DNA of 19,299 nucleotides from Coriobacteriales bacterium (GCA_029983705.1 JASBYZ010000022.1:1-19299); one strand, 5' to 3'. Shown: positions 6,745 through 14,288, counted from the first letter of the stretch. Notes: generated by a model not told the origin, from the sequence alone. Program-made: numbers and translations.

Positions 6745-7776
6745 ATGAAGAAAAATGTAGCAAGTAAATCTAGTCTTATGATTTCAGCTCCACTTTGTTT
6801 GACTTTATTACTTACAGGTTGCGCTCAGGCACAAAACTTAATTTCTAATTTGCCAGAGCAAAACCCACAGTCAAGTCTAGAAACAAGCGATGCTACTCCA
6901 AATAAGCTAGAAGTAAGTGATACTACCGTTAAGGATTCATCTGTAATCTCGCAAGAAAGTTCAAGCTCCTCAGAACAAAGTATTGATGAAAAGAAGCTTG
7001 AGCTGAGTGCTCCAGTAAAAATTTCAAATATTGTAAGTGAAGAAGAGCAAAAGCTTCTTACAGATTTATGTAATCAAGCAGGCATAGCCGATGAAAGTTC
7101 TGCAAGCTTACTTGAGCAAATCAAGAACTACAACACCACTGTAGGTGCTGACAAACTTATAGATGGCATTCAAGAGACTACGGATGTCCGTCCTTTGTAT
7201 AATGTCGCTGAGCTTTATAACGTTTTAGATGCGCACCGTGCAGAATTTATCGGTAATAACTGTCGCATGACCACCTTTGATTTAATGAAGCAGTTTATGT
7301 CAAATCCAAAAGATCCAGGTCAAAGGCCAGAATATCTGTTTATTGATCAAGAATCTTTAGCAAGTCAAAAGGGTGTGAACTTATCGGCAGATGATTTAAA
7401 GAAATTTAATAATATGTACGCTTCCGTACTCACTGAAAACACCGATAAACAAGATGTACATCTAAAGAAAATTCTCGATGACTTTAAAGCTCGAAATGTA
7501 GAGATAAAACCAGAGGCCGCAAGTGTTATATCGGTGTATATGCATGCCCACTTTGATCAGGATTATTTATTTGTGGGCCATACCGGAGTGCTCTTTCCAC
7601 ATGAAGACGGCTTCGTATTTTTAGAAAAGGTTTCATTTGATGAGCCATATCAGTTGGTGTATCTAAGCTCTAAAGCACAATTAAATGAGTATCTCTTAGC
7701 AAAATATGATGACTCAGATACTCAGGCGACATCTGCGCCGCTGATTTTCGAAAATGATAAGCCAATGAAATTTTAA
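6745..7776 (+). CDS. DUF4300-type lipoprotein
   Basis: A 343-aa exported lipoprotein. Residues 1-26 are a type II signal peptide with lipobox LLTGC (lipidated Cys26), followed by a Ser/Glu/Thr-rich linker to about residue 90. The remaining about 250 residues resemble DUF4300, a family of Gram-positive lipoproteins. Supporting features are an NCR-TF segment (Cys173), a TENT motif, then the AHFDQDYLFVGHTGV stretch (His279), EKVSFDEPYQ, a LNEYL-KYD helix, and FENDKPMKF at the C-terminus. I assign this from memory of family consensus. Conserved Cys, His and Asp would allow a papain- or NlpC-like hydrolase fold, but that is conjecture. GGAG at 6729-6732 is 12 nt upstream of the ATG. It stands alone, with a short gap to the polyprenyl synthase gene. 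Confidence 0.8.
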   Translation: MKKNVASKSSLMISAPLCLTLLLTGCAQAQNLISNLPEQNPQSSLETSDATPNKLEVSDTTVKDSSVISQESSSSSEQSIDEKKLELSAPVKISNIVSEEEQKLLTDLCNQAGIADESSASLLEQIKNYNTTVGADKLIDGIQETTDVRPLYNVAELYNVLDAHRAEFIGNNCRMTTFDLMKQFMSNPKDPGQRPEYLFIDQESLASQKGVNLSADDLKKFNNMYASVLTENTDKQDVHLKKILDDFKARNVEIKPEAASVISVYMHAHFDQDYLFVGHTGVLFPHEDGFVFLEKVSFDEPYQLVYLSSKAQLNEYLLAKYDDSDTQATSAPLIFENDKPMKF

Positions 7777-7778
7777 AT

Positions 7779-7784
7779 TATAAT
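7779..7784 (+). promoter_or_regulatory. Possible -10 element of the polyprenyl synthase gene
   Basis: A consensus TATAAT lies immediately after the lipoprotein stop codon, 63 nt before the next ATG. No recognisable -35 is present at normal spacing. Confidence 0.25.
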
Positions 7785-7847
7785 GGGTAGAAGATTTGTT
7801 ACTGTCGTTAAGAAACATTCTTACTTTTAGGAAGGTATTGCTGTTAC

Positions 7848-8858
7848 ATGCAAAATAAGTTTGAACAGTATTTAGACGAGAATTCAAAAAAGCTTAACAA
7901 GTATCTTGATACTTTTTTTAATATTAATGTGCATCCTGAAATGAAGCGTTACTTATATACTCCGCTTCGTGAGTTTTCAGGAAATGCAGGTAAGAGACAT
8001 CGCCCACTCATATGTTTGCTTGCATGTCAGGCCGTGGGCGGAGATGCACAAATGGCTTTGAGCGCTGCAGCATCAATTGAACACTTTCACACAGCAGCAC
8101 TTATCCACGATGACATCGCAGATGATTCACGCATCAGGCGCGGCAAACCTTGCATGTACATTGCTGAGGGTCCGGGTATAGCTATTAACGCAGGAGATTT
8201 AGCGCTCGCCTTGGTAAACGGAACTGTGCTTGACGATAAAAAACTTGATGACCACCTAAAGGTTCGCGTGCTTGCTGAACTTATTGATATGACTGCGCGT
8301 ACGGTTGAAGGCCAAGCACTTGACTTAGGTTGGGCGCGCGATAAGCGTTTTGACCTATCAATTGATGACTATCTTGTAATGGCTCGCCATAAAACAGGTT
8401 TTTATTCTGGTGGTATGCCACTTGCTGTTGGAGCAATTATTGGTGGCGCAGATGATAAAACCGTTGAAATCTTGCGTCAATACGGTCTTGATACAGGTCT
8501 TGCCTTCCAGATTCAAGATGACTTTCTTAACTTAGTAGGCACTGAGGAATCAACTAAAAAAGACTTTAGATCAGACATTACTGAGGGCAAACGCACCTTA
8601 ATTGCTGTTCATGCTATGAATCATTCAAAGGATGCCCAAGAGCTTATCGACATTTTGTCTGAAAATACTAAAGACGAAGAAAAACTTGGTCGAGCAGTTG
8701 AGATTATGCAAGAAGCAGGCTCAATTGAATTTGCCCATAACTTCGCCCTTGATCTTGTTGAGAAGGCTAAGAAATCTATTGCCGACATCGATATCACTCC
8801 AAAAGGTAGAGAGCTCTTGTTATCGATGGCAGATTTCTTCATTCAAAGAATTGTCTAA
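7848..8858 (+). CDS. Polyprenyl diphosphate synthase (trans-isoprenyl, FPP/GGPP/longer-chain type)
   Basis: An all-helical cytoplasmic prenyltransferase of 336 aa that adds isopentenyl diphosphate units to an allylic primer. The first Asp-rich motif is LIHDDIADDSRIRRG, complete with DDxxD and the following Arg pair. The second is FQIQDDFLN, with Asn in place of the last Asp, a form known from geranylgeranyl-type synthases. GKRHRP near the N-terminus binds IPP, and KTGFYSG is the usual helix G motif. The residue five positions before DDxxD is Ala, not aromatic, so product length is not restricted to farnesyl and may be long. Likely uses are the menaquinone side chain or the precursor of undecaprenyl lipids. 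AGGAAGG (7829-7835) precedes the ATG by 12 nt. Confidence 0.93.
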   Translation: MQNKFEQYLDENSKKLNKYLDTFFNINVHPEMKRYLYTPLREFSGNAGKRHRPLICLLACQAVGGDAQMALSAAASIEHFHTAALIHDDIADDSRIRRGKPCMYIAEGPGIAINAGDLALALVNGTVLDDKKLDDHLKVRVLAELIDMTARTVEGQALDLGWARDKRFDLSIDDYLVMARHKTGFYSGGMPLAVGAIIGGADDKTVEILRQYGLDTGLAFQIQDDFLNLVGTEESTKKDFRSDITEGKRTLIAVHAMNHSKDAQELIDILSENTKDEEKLGRAVEIMQEAGSIEFAHNFALDLVEKAKKSIADIDITPKGRELLLSMADFFIQRIV

Positions 8859-8885
8859 GCTATTTCGGGTATAGGTGTAACTACA

Positions 8886-8927
8886 GTTCACTTCTCAATT
8901 GGAGAGAAATGAACCTAGATATAGGTT
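8886..8927 (+). promoter_or_regulatory. Overlapping hairpins in the ferritin leader
   Basis: The first hairpin is GTTCA-C-TTCTC (8886-8896) with GAGAA-A-TGAAC (8904-8914): ten pairs, one mismatch, 7-nt loop. The second is AACCTA (8912-8917) with TAGGTT (8922-8927), 4-nt loop, sharing AAC with the first. TATAGGT occurs both at 8870-8876 and 8920-8926, so ACCTA could also pair upstream. Either an operator or a leader RNA switch would fit; the ligand is unknown. Confidence 0.4.
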
Positions 8928-8955
8928 TTACAAATTTCTTTTTGAAGGGATTTTT

Positions 8956-9549
8956 ATGGCAAAAGAAAAGAAGAGCTCAAAAACTAAGACACCAACAATG
9001 CCTGAGAGAAAAACCAGACGCATTACCGATGACAAGATTTTAAATGCAATCAACGACCAAATTGTTCTCGAGCAGTATTCAGCTCAATACTACCTAGCTA
9101 TGTCAGCTTGGTTTGAGGACAAAGGTCTTGAGGGCTTTGCTCGTTGGTACTACATCCAACATCAAGAAGAGCTCGATCACGCAATGATCTTCTACAATGC
9201 GCTTCATCAATTTGGCCTCAAGCCAGTACTTGGTGCTATTGATGCTCCACCAAGTGATTATGAGAGCATTGAGGACATCCTTGAGCAAACTTACAAGCAC
9301 GAGCAATACATTACTGATTCAATTCACAACATTGCTCAAATTGCACAAGAGTGCCAAGACTTTAAGGCTATTACCTTACTTGACTGGTTTATCGATGAGC
9401 AAAATGAAGAAGAGGACAACACCTCATCTAACCTAGAGCGCTACAGACTCTTTGCTAAAGAGAATGGTCAAGCACTTTACTCACTAGATAATGAGCTTGG
9501 TCAAAGAACTTACACTAAGCCACAAAAACTTGTTGACTACGAAGCTTAA
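8956..9549 (+). CDS. Bacterial non-haem ferritin (FtnA-like)
   Basis: Iron-storage protein of 197 aa; the family forms 24-mers that oxidise Fe(II) and store the ferric mineral. Ferroxidase ligands are all visible: E39, Y46, E72 and H75 in the EELDH motif, E116, and Q149/E152 in the DEQNEEED helix. About 22 Lys/Thr-rich residues (KEKKSSKTKT...) precede the four-helix core and would lengthen the N-terminus relative to E. coli FtnA. ATG 8956 is preferred over the in-frame ATG 8929-region and upstream start at 8899, because GAAGGG lies just 5-6 nt upstream and the upstream extension has no family similarity. The leader carries overlapping hairpins, so iron-dependent control is plausible. A terminator follows at 9589. 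Confidence 0.94.
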   Translation: MAKEKKSSKTKTPTMPERKTRRITDDKILNAINDQIVLEQYSAQYYLAMSAWFEDKGLEGFARWYYIQHQEELDHAMIFYNALHQFGLKPVLGAIDAPPSDYESIEDILEQTYKHEQYITDSIHNIAQIAQECQDFKAITLLDWFIDEQNEEEDNTSSNLERYRLFAKENGQALYSLDNELGQRTYTKPQKLVDYEA

Positions 9550-9558
9550 ATTTAAGCT
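9543..9558. repeat. 16-bp perfect palindrome over the ferritin stop codon
   Basis: AGCTTAAATTTAAGCT is self-complementary without a loop and spans the TAA at 9547-9549. It may be chance in AT-rich DNA or a protein site. Confidence 0.4.
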
Positions 9559-9588
9559 ATATAGTTTTCATAAGTAACGGTAAAATAT

Positions 9589-9626
9589 AAGCCTGCGTGC
9601 CAGTATTTTAGGGTATGCAGGCTTTA
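9589..9626 (+). terminator. Terminator after the ferritin gene
   Basis: AAGCCTGCGT (9589-9598) pairs with ATGCAGGCTT (9615-9624), with one G-T pair, across a 16-nt loop, followed by a short T-rich run. It separates ferritin from the next gene. Confidence 0.7.
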
Positions 9627-9660
9627 ACTTAGCATCACTAGTTTGGAAAGGTTTAGGCTT

Positions 9661-10572
9661 TTGGATCCTATAAAGTTTGGTGACAGTGGAAGCGCTGTAG
9701 AAGATGTGCAGCAAAGACTTATTGATTTAAATTACGACCTTGGTAAAGATCAAGCCGATGGCGTTTTTGGAGAGAAGACCGCTGAAGCTGTAAAAGACTT
9801 TAGATCAAAGCATAAGATGTCTGAAGAAGCTGTTGTAGATAGCCAAACCTGGCATAAGCTTGTTGATGATTCCTTTAAACTTGGCGGCAGATCTCTGTAT
9901 CTGCGCTATCCAAACTTTCATGGTGCTGATATACTCACGCTTCAAACTGCCCTCAATATCTTAGGGTTTGGCGCTGGTAAACAAGACGGAATTTACGGCA
10001 TTAAAACTGAGGCTGCAGTTAAAGAATTCCAAGCTAATGTTGGTATTAATCCTGACGGCATTGCTTTTCAGGATACCTTTGATGCAATTAAACGTCTCAA
10101 ACATGTTTGGGGCGATAAGACCGCAAAGCTCACCTACAGCGCTCATCCAAGTTTTTTGCGCGCAGTATCTGTTATTGAGCGCGTAAAAATTGCACTGGTT
10201 GGTTTAGATCCAATTTCAAGAAATATTGCTGGACGCATTTGGAATATTGCAGCTGCAAGCTCTGAGCACGCTCAGTTCTATTTAAGCTCAAATGCTAAGC
10301 AACTTGAGCCAGACACCGAGATTGTGTTAGAGATTGGTGGAGAGCCGGCTAACCCAAGCTCAGGCATTGCTAATGTAGTGGGCGATGAGAGGGATTCACT
10401 TCCTGCAAGACTTACCACCGCACGTCAAAGTTTTATAGACATACCAGCATATATTAGATTAGTTATAGAAGATGCTAACAATTATGACGGGAGCTTTACC
10501 TCAGCTGATGCGCAGCATCATGCGGTAGAGATTTTAGATGCCTTATGTAAGGCCTTTGACGCCCAGTACTAA
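9661..10572 (+). CDS. Protein with two peptidoglycan-binding (PG_binding_1) domains and a degenerate C-terminal domain, possibly CwlM-like
   Basis: A 303-aa protein. Residues about 5-70 and 80-148 are two PG_binding_1 repeats, each with the G-x-x-V...LQ..L and DG-F/Y-G-x-KT-x-AAV-x-x-F pattern. The last about 140 residues are weakly conserved; their size and position suit a decayed Amidase_3 domain, but no zinc-binding His/Glu set is visible. No signal peptide or membrane helix is present, so it is predicted to be cytoplasmic. Two such repeats plus an inactive amidase without export signal is the architecture of CwlM, the actinobacterial regulator of MurA; that link is my inference. TTG 9661 is preferred, with GGAAAGG and GTTTAGG upstream; a TTG at 9643 is the alternative. 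The stop overlaps the convergent gene by 4 nt. Confidence 0.78.
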   Translation: MDPIKFGDSGSAVEDVQQRLIDLNYDLGKDQADGVFGEKTAEAVKDFRSKHKMSEEAVVDSQTWHKLVDDSFKLGGRSLYLRYPNFHGADILTLQTALNILGFGAGKQDGIYGIKTEAAVKEFQANVGINPDGIAFQDTFDAIKRLKHVWGDKTAKLTYSAHPSFLRAVSVIERVKIALVGLDPISRNIAGRIWNIAAASSEHAQFYLSSNAKQLEPDTEIVLEIGGEPANPSSGIANVVGDERDSLPARLTTARQSFIDIPAYIRLVIEDANNYDGSFTSADAQHHAVEILDALCKAFDAQY

Positions 10573-10982
10573 GCTCCAAATTCATCTATATATACTTCAA
10601 AAATGTACTTGCCCCAGGTGCCTGCAAGGCTACCTAAAATAACGCCTGAGGAGCAAGAAAATATAAGGTTATTTAGCTGTTTTGATTCCATTGTTGGATA
10701 CACAACTAAAACGTAAAAAGTGATAACTAAGCTTGCCATTGCAATGCTTATAAGGGCAATTTTTGGTGCCGAAAATCTAAATCGGTTAAATGATAAGACT
10801 AAAAGAACTCCAAGCACCCAAAAGATTACAAAGCGTGAAAAGCTATTACTAATGATTGTGCTCAGCACATCAGTAAGTTGGGGGCTGAGCAAAATAAAAA
10901 TAGACCATGCAAGAGCAAGAGCAGGAAAAATAATTGAAGAGTGCAATTTTACAGCATTCCACAGCCTTGAAATAATTGTCAT
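10569..10982 (-). CDS. Small integral membrane protein, unknown
   Basis: 137 aa on the minus strand with four predicted membrane helices (about residues 15-34, 45-64, 71-93 and 105-124) separated by short basic or polar loops. No catalytic motif is recognised. GAGG lies only 4 nt before the ATG at 10982. The gene converges with the PG-binding protein, overlapping by 4 nt, and diverges from the next gene across about 80 nt, so a shared promoter region is likely. The gene may encode a lipid- or cell-wall-linked protein given its neighbours, but nothing in the sequence shows this. The hydrophobic pattern and a lack of other coding content here support it as real. Confidence 0.62.
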   Translation of the reverse strand: MTIISRLWNAVKLHSSIIFPALALAWSIFILLSPQLTDVLSTIISNSFSRFVIFWVLGVLLVLSFNRFRFSAPKIALISIAMASLVITFYVLVVYPTMESKQLNNLIFSCSSGVILGSLAGTWGKYIFEVYIDEFGA

Positions 10983-11064
10983 CCCACCTCGCCTGTAATT
11001 AATGTCAGAGGCACTTTATATACTCCAGTTACTAACTAAGAAGTTGTAATTGGAGTTGATAGAT

Positions 11065-11448
11065 ATGGCCCAATCAAATAAAAGTTTTGCAAGTTATTTA
11101 ACTTACCTTAAAAGTATCGCACAAAATAAAGGAGTTTCTTGCGAGCTCAGCATCTATGCTCAAAAAGAAAGCCAAAAATATCTTCCATTTAGCTCAGATC
11201 ACATTCTCACAGCAGGTGAAAAATCACGCTGCTATGCATATTATTTTGCGGTTATTAAAAAACATGCTCCAAAAGAGAAGAAGAGCTCAGAGTATGTACA
11301 GCGCGGTGTGCTTTCAACCTTTATTTCAACCTTAAAAAAGTGTGGAAGATGTGCTGATGATATTGTTGATGAGATGTTTAGAAATTATGGTGCAAGTCTT
11401 GAAAAAGCCCTGCTTGATGAGTATCGCTTAAAGATTAAAGCTGCCTAA
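11065..11448 (+). CDS. Unrecognised 127-aa basic protein
   Basis: Cytoplasmic, with no signal peptide or membrane helix. Lys-rich, predicted mostly helical, with four cysteines, two of them in a CGRC motif (near residue 93) preceded by KK. A CxxC-type pair could bind metal or be redox active, but only one such pair is present. GGAG at 11052-11055 lies 9 nt before ATG 11065, which is why this start is preferred over the in-frame TTG at 11050. It is divergent from the membrane protein gene. I know no family for it. Confidence 0.6.
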   Translation: MAQSNKSFASYLTYLKSIAQNKGVSCELSIYAQKESQKYLPFSSDHILTAGEKSRCYAYYFAVIKKHAPKEKKSSEYVQRGVLSTFISTLKKCGRCADDIVDEMFRNYGASLEKALLDEYRLKIKAA

Positions 11449-11540
11449 GAGCTGTTAACTTTGAGATAAATGAATAAAATTATTTAAAGATGCTCTATAG
11501 TTTTTGTTAAATGCTAATATATCAAAGAGATACTGAGGAA

Positions 11541-11571
11541 TTGTCCTAGTTAAGTTAATTTAAAATATAGT
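11541..11571 (+). promoter_or_regulatory. Possible tatA promoter
   Basis: TTGTCC (11541-11546) and TATAGT (11566-11571) are spaced 19 nt, slightly long. It lies in the 247-nt gap between the 127-aa gene and tatA, which otherwise shows only AT-rich sequence and no ORF of note. The leader would be about 115 nt. Confidence 0.3.
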
Positions 11572-11695
11572 AAGGTGTATACTTCAGCTCAGTACTTTTT
11601 TATACATATTGAGCAAATACCAAAGCGAGTATGCCTTTCTTTTTTGGGCACAAGTAGTTGTGGTCATTAAGGATTACTGGAAGGAAAGAGAAGTT

Positions 11696-11980
11696 ATGAA
11701 GTTTTTTGGTCTTGGAGTACCAGAGCTCCTCATTATTTTAGCTGTTGCATTACTAATTTTTGGCCCAAAAAACCTACCAAAGTTGGGTGCATCATTAGGT
11801 AAAACAGTTAAAAGCATCAGACAGGGAATGGCTGATGATAAAGAGGATGACGATGATGAGGTATCAGTAAAAGAAGCTAAATTAGAGGAGCCTCGTAAAA
11901 AGACCGTTGCAGTTGATGACGAAGACGCTGATATCGATACTCCAGTAAAAAAGAAAAAGCAGGACAAAACTGAGGCTTAA
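11696..11980 (+). CDS. tatA: Sec-independent translocase subunit TatA
   Basis: A 94-aa pore subunit of the twin-arginine translocase, which exports folded proteins. The protein has a short start, one membrane helix (about residues 8-22), the FGPKNLPKLG hinge, an amphipathic helix (to about residue 45) and a strongly acidic then basic tail (DDKEDDDDE, later KKKKQ). Both TatA and TatB belong to this family; size and the lack of a TatB-type long tail favour TatA. ATG 11696 has GGAAAG about 7-8 nt upstream. An open frame upstream reaches to 11609 but would put about 29 odd residues before the helix. tatC and tatB are not next to it. A hairpin follows at 12023. Confidence 0.93.
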   Translation: MKFFGLGVPELLIILAVALLIFGPKNLPKLGASLGKTVKSIRQGMADDKEDDDDEVSVKEAKLEEPRKKTVAVDDEDADIDTPVKKKKQDKTEA

Positions 11981-12022
11981 ATTTCATATTTAAGTATTCT
12001 TTGTTACATATGTTCTAAGTAT

Positions 12023-12060
12023 AACGGTGCATGTCATAAAAAATTGGCATGTACCGTTTG
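12023..12060 (+). terminator. Hairpin between tatA and greA
   Basis: AACGGTGCATGTC (12023-12035) pairs with GGCATGTACCGTT (12046-12058) over 13 pairs including two G-U, with an A/T-only loop. The T-run is poor (TTTGAA), so termination may be partial. Confidence 0.55.
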
Positions 12061-12092
12061 AACTATCATTTACTATCTAAGGAAAGTTATAT

Positions 12093-12563
12093 ATGGCAAA
12101 AGAAACAATCTTAACCGCTGAAGGTCGCCAAAAATTAATTGACGAGCTTGAGTACTTAGAAAATGAAAAGCGTGCTGAGGTTGGCGAGCGCATCAAGGTT
12201 GCTCGTGAGTTTGGAGACTTATCTGAAAACTCAGAGTACGATGACGCTAAAAATGAGCAAGCCTTTGTTGAATCAAGAATTGCAGAGATTACCAACATTT
12301 TAGCTACAGCTACTGTTGCAGAGGTTTCAAAAAGCTCTAACAAGATTCACATTGGTTCACAAGTAACCCTTGAGGGTCCTAAAGGTGAGATGAAATTAAG
12401 CATTGTAGGTACTGCAGAAGCTTCTCCAAAAGAGGGCAAGATTTCAAACGAGTCACCAGTAGGAGCTGCGGTAATGGGCAAGAAAAAGGGTGACAAGGTG
12501 ACTGTTCATACTCCATCAGGAGCAAATATTCAGTACACCATTATTGCTGTATCAAATAAATAG
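12093..12563 (+). CDS. greA: Transcription elongation factor GreA
   Basis: 156 aa, normal length (E. coli 158). GreA enters the RNA polymerase secondary channel and stimulates cleavage of backtracked RNA. The N-terminal coiled coil has the tip FGDLSENSEYDDAK, with the catalytic acidic residues D42 and E45, and the C-terminal FKBP-like domain (about residues 80-156) is complete, with GSQVTLEG and PVGAAVMGKKKGD. AAGGAAAG with 6-nt spacing supports the start. Order greA-lysS is widely conserved, and only about 30 nt separate them, so they are probably one transcript. Confidence 0.97.
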   Translation: MAKETILTAEGRQKLIDELEYLENEKRAEVGERIKVAREFGDLSENSEYDDAKNEQAFVESRIAEITNILATATVAEVSKSSNKIHIGSQVTLEGPKGEMKLSIVGTAEASPKEGKISNESPVGAAVMGKKKGDKVTVHTPSGANIQYTIIAVSNK

Positions 12564-12593
12564 GTTCATTACATTTGTAGTTTAAGGATTGGT

Positions 12594-14111
12594 ATGAGCG
12601 AAGATAAGACACTTCAAAATAATGCAGATGCACATCAAGAGATTGAGGATGACCCAAGGGTTGTTCGTCAAGAAAAGCGTAAACATCTTATTGAGCAAGG
12701 CATAGATCCTTATGGTCATGCCTTTGACATTACTGCTCACACTAAAGACCTTGAAGAAAAATATAAGGATTTAGCAAACGGAGACTCTACAGAAGATGTC
12801 TATAAGATTGCCGGAAGAATTATGGCAATTAGAAATCAAGGAAAGATTGCTTTTCTTGTTATTAAAGACACTACCGGAAGCCTCCAGTTCTTTACAAGAA
12901 TTAACACCTTAGGTGAAGAGCAGTTTGAGTTTGTTAAAGATCTAGACCTTGGTGACTGGATTGGTGCTGAGGGCACAATATTGCGCACGAAGCGTGGTGA
13001 GCTTTCACTGTTACCTACAAAGATCACCTTGTTATCTAAATCTCTTCGTCCGCTTCCAGAAAAATTTCACGGGCTTTCAGACAAAGAGACTCGCTATCGT
13101 CAGCGCTATGTAGACCTCTTTATGAATGATGACGTAAGAGAAGTATTTGATAAGCGCTTTAAAATTATTTCTGCTATTAGACACGCCATGGAAGATCAGG
13201 CATATGTTGAGGTAGAAACCCCAATGATTCACATGCTTGCTGGTGGTGCTAATGCTAAGCCATTTACCACTCACTACAATGCTCTTGATAGAAATGTGTA
13301 CATGCGTATCGCGCCAGAGCTTCACTTAAAGAGACTCTTAGTTGGTGGCTATGAGCGCGTGTATGAAATCAATCGCTGCTTTAGAAATGAGGGTATGGAT
13401 CTTCGCCATAACCCAGAGTTTACAACTATTGAGGCATACAGAGCATTTTCTGATCTTGAGGGCATGAAAGAGCTTGCGCAAGTTATTGTGCTTGCTGCAA
13501 ATGATGCAGTAAATGACACCAGAAATATTAGTTACCAGGGACAAGAAATTGACCTGGGTGCTGAGTGGCAGTCACGCCCAATGATTGATCTTGTATCTGA
13601 AGAGCTTGGTCGTCCAGTAAACTTTGATACAGATCTTGAAGAGCTTCGCGGTCTTTTAAGAGAGCATGAATTTCCAGTTAAAGAGGAGTGGGGCAAAGGT
13701 AGACTCATCGCTGAGCTCTTTGATGAGCTTGTAGAGCCAAAGCTTATTAACCCAACCTTTGTTACTGAGTATCCACTTGAGGTATCACCACTTGCTAAGA
13801 AAAAAGAAGATGACCCACGTCTAACCCAGCGCTTTGAGCTCTTTATCTGTGGTCGTGAGTATGGAAACGCATTTACCGAGTTAAATGACCCAGTTGACCA
13901 GCGCGAGAGATTTGCAGCTCAAATGGAAGCTAAGGCTTTGGGCGATGATGAGGCTATGGATTACGACCAAGACTACATTAGAGCTCTTGAGTACGGTATG
14001 CCTCCTGCTGGTGGTATTGGAATTGGTATTGACCGTTTGGTTATGCTTTTAACTGATCAGGCATCCATTCGTGACGTATTGCTTTTCCCACAAATGAAGC
14101 CTGAGAACTAA
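12594..14111 (+). CDS. lysS: Lysyl-tRNA synthetase, class II
   Basis: 505 aa, normal length. It charges tRNA-Lys with lysine using ATP. The N-terminal OB-fold (about residues 65-150, binding the anticodon) is followed by the class II catalytic core. Motif 2 is FRNEGMDLRHNPEFTTIEAY (from residue 263). Motif 3 is GIGIGIDRLVMLL with Arg481. The Lys-binding region and GGANAKPF motif are present. Nothing is missing. AAGGA 5-6 nt before the ATG gives the start. It probably follows greA in one operon, closed by a terminator at 14143. Confidence 0.98.
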   Translation: MSEDKTLQNNADAHQEIEDDPRVVRQEKRKHLIEQGIDPYGHAFDITAHTKDLEEKYKDLANGDSTEDVYKIAGRIMAIRNQGKIAFLVIKDTTGSLQFFTRINTLGEEQFEFVKDLDLGDWIGAEGTILRTKRGELSLLPTKITLLSKSLRPLPEKFHGLSDKETRYRQRYVDLFMNDDVREVFDKRFKIISAIRHAMEDQAYVEVETPMIHMLAGGANAKPFTTHYNALDRNVYMRIAPELHLKRLLVGGYERVYEINRCFRNEGMDLRHNPEFTTIEAYRAFSDLEGMKELAQVIVLAANDAVNDTRNISYQGQEIDLGAEWQSRPMIDLVSEELGRPVNFDTDLEELRGLLREHEFPVKEEWGKGRLIAELFDELVEPKLINPTFVTEYPLEVSPLAKKKEDDPRLTQRFELFICGREYGNAFTELNDPVDQRERFAAQMEAKALGDDEAMDYDQDYIRALEYGMPPAGGIGIGIDRLVMLLTDQASIRDVLLFPQMKPEN

Positions 14112-14142
14112 ATCTACATAAACCAGACTTAAATTTTCTGCT

Positions 14143-14193
14143 ATAAGTACCCTCATGTATAAACTTTTTTGCACGAGGGTACTTATTTGTTTG
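14143..14193 (+). terminator. Terminator after lysS
   Basis: ATAAGTACCCTC (14143-14154) pairs perfectly with GAGGGTACTTAT (14175-14186), with a 20-nt AT-rich loop and TTGTTTG tail. Confidence 0.8.
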
Positions 14194-14213
14194 CAGGTAA
14201 TGAGTAACTTTTG

Positions 14214-14250
14214 TAAGCACCTGACACAAGACAGGTGCTTATTTTTTATA
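14214..14250 (+). terminator. Second terminator or attenuator just upstream of clpC
   Basis: TAAGCACCTG (14214-14223) pairs perfectly with CAGGTGCTTA (14232-14241), followed by TTTTTT. It ends 39 nt before the clpC ATG, so any clpC promoter upstream of it would be attenuated. No good promoter is seen in the 39 nt left. Confidence 0.75.
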
Positions 14251-14288
14251 ACAGCATATACTTGCTGTAGCACTAAGGAGGGTACTCC

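Noticed and set aside
8912..8927. IdeR/DtxR box in the ferritin leader
   Set aside because: AACCT..AGGTT is inside-out relative to the TTAGG..CCTAA half-sites.
8899..8955. Upstream start for ferritin
   Set aside because: The added residues overlap the leader hairpins and do not resemble ferritin.
9643..9660. Upstream TTG start for the PG-binding protein
   Set aside because: The TTG at 9661 has a Shine-Dalgarno at better spacing; the earlier one overlaps it.
11609..11695. Upstream extension of tatA
   Set aside because: It would place an unusual hydrophobic stretch before the conserved TatA start; ATG 11696 has a good ribosome binding site.
13077..13544. Minus-strand ORFs inside lysS
   Set aside because: Shadows of a fully supported gene; no independent signals.
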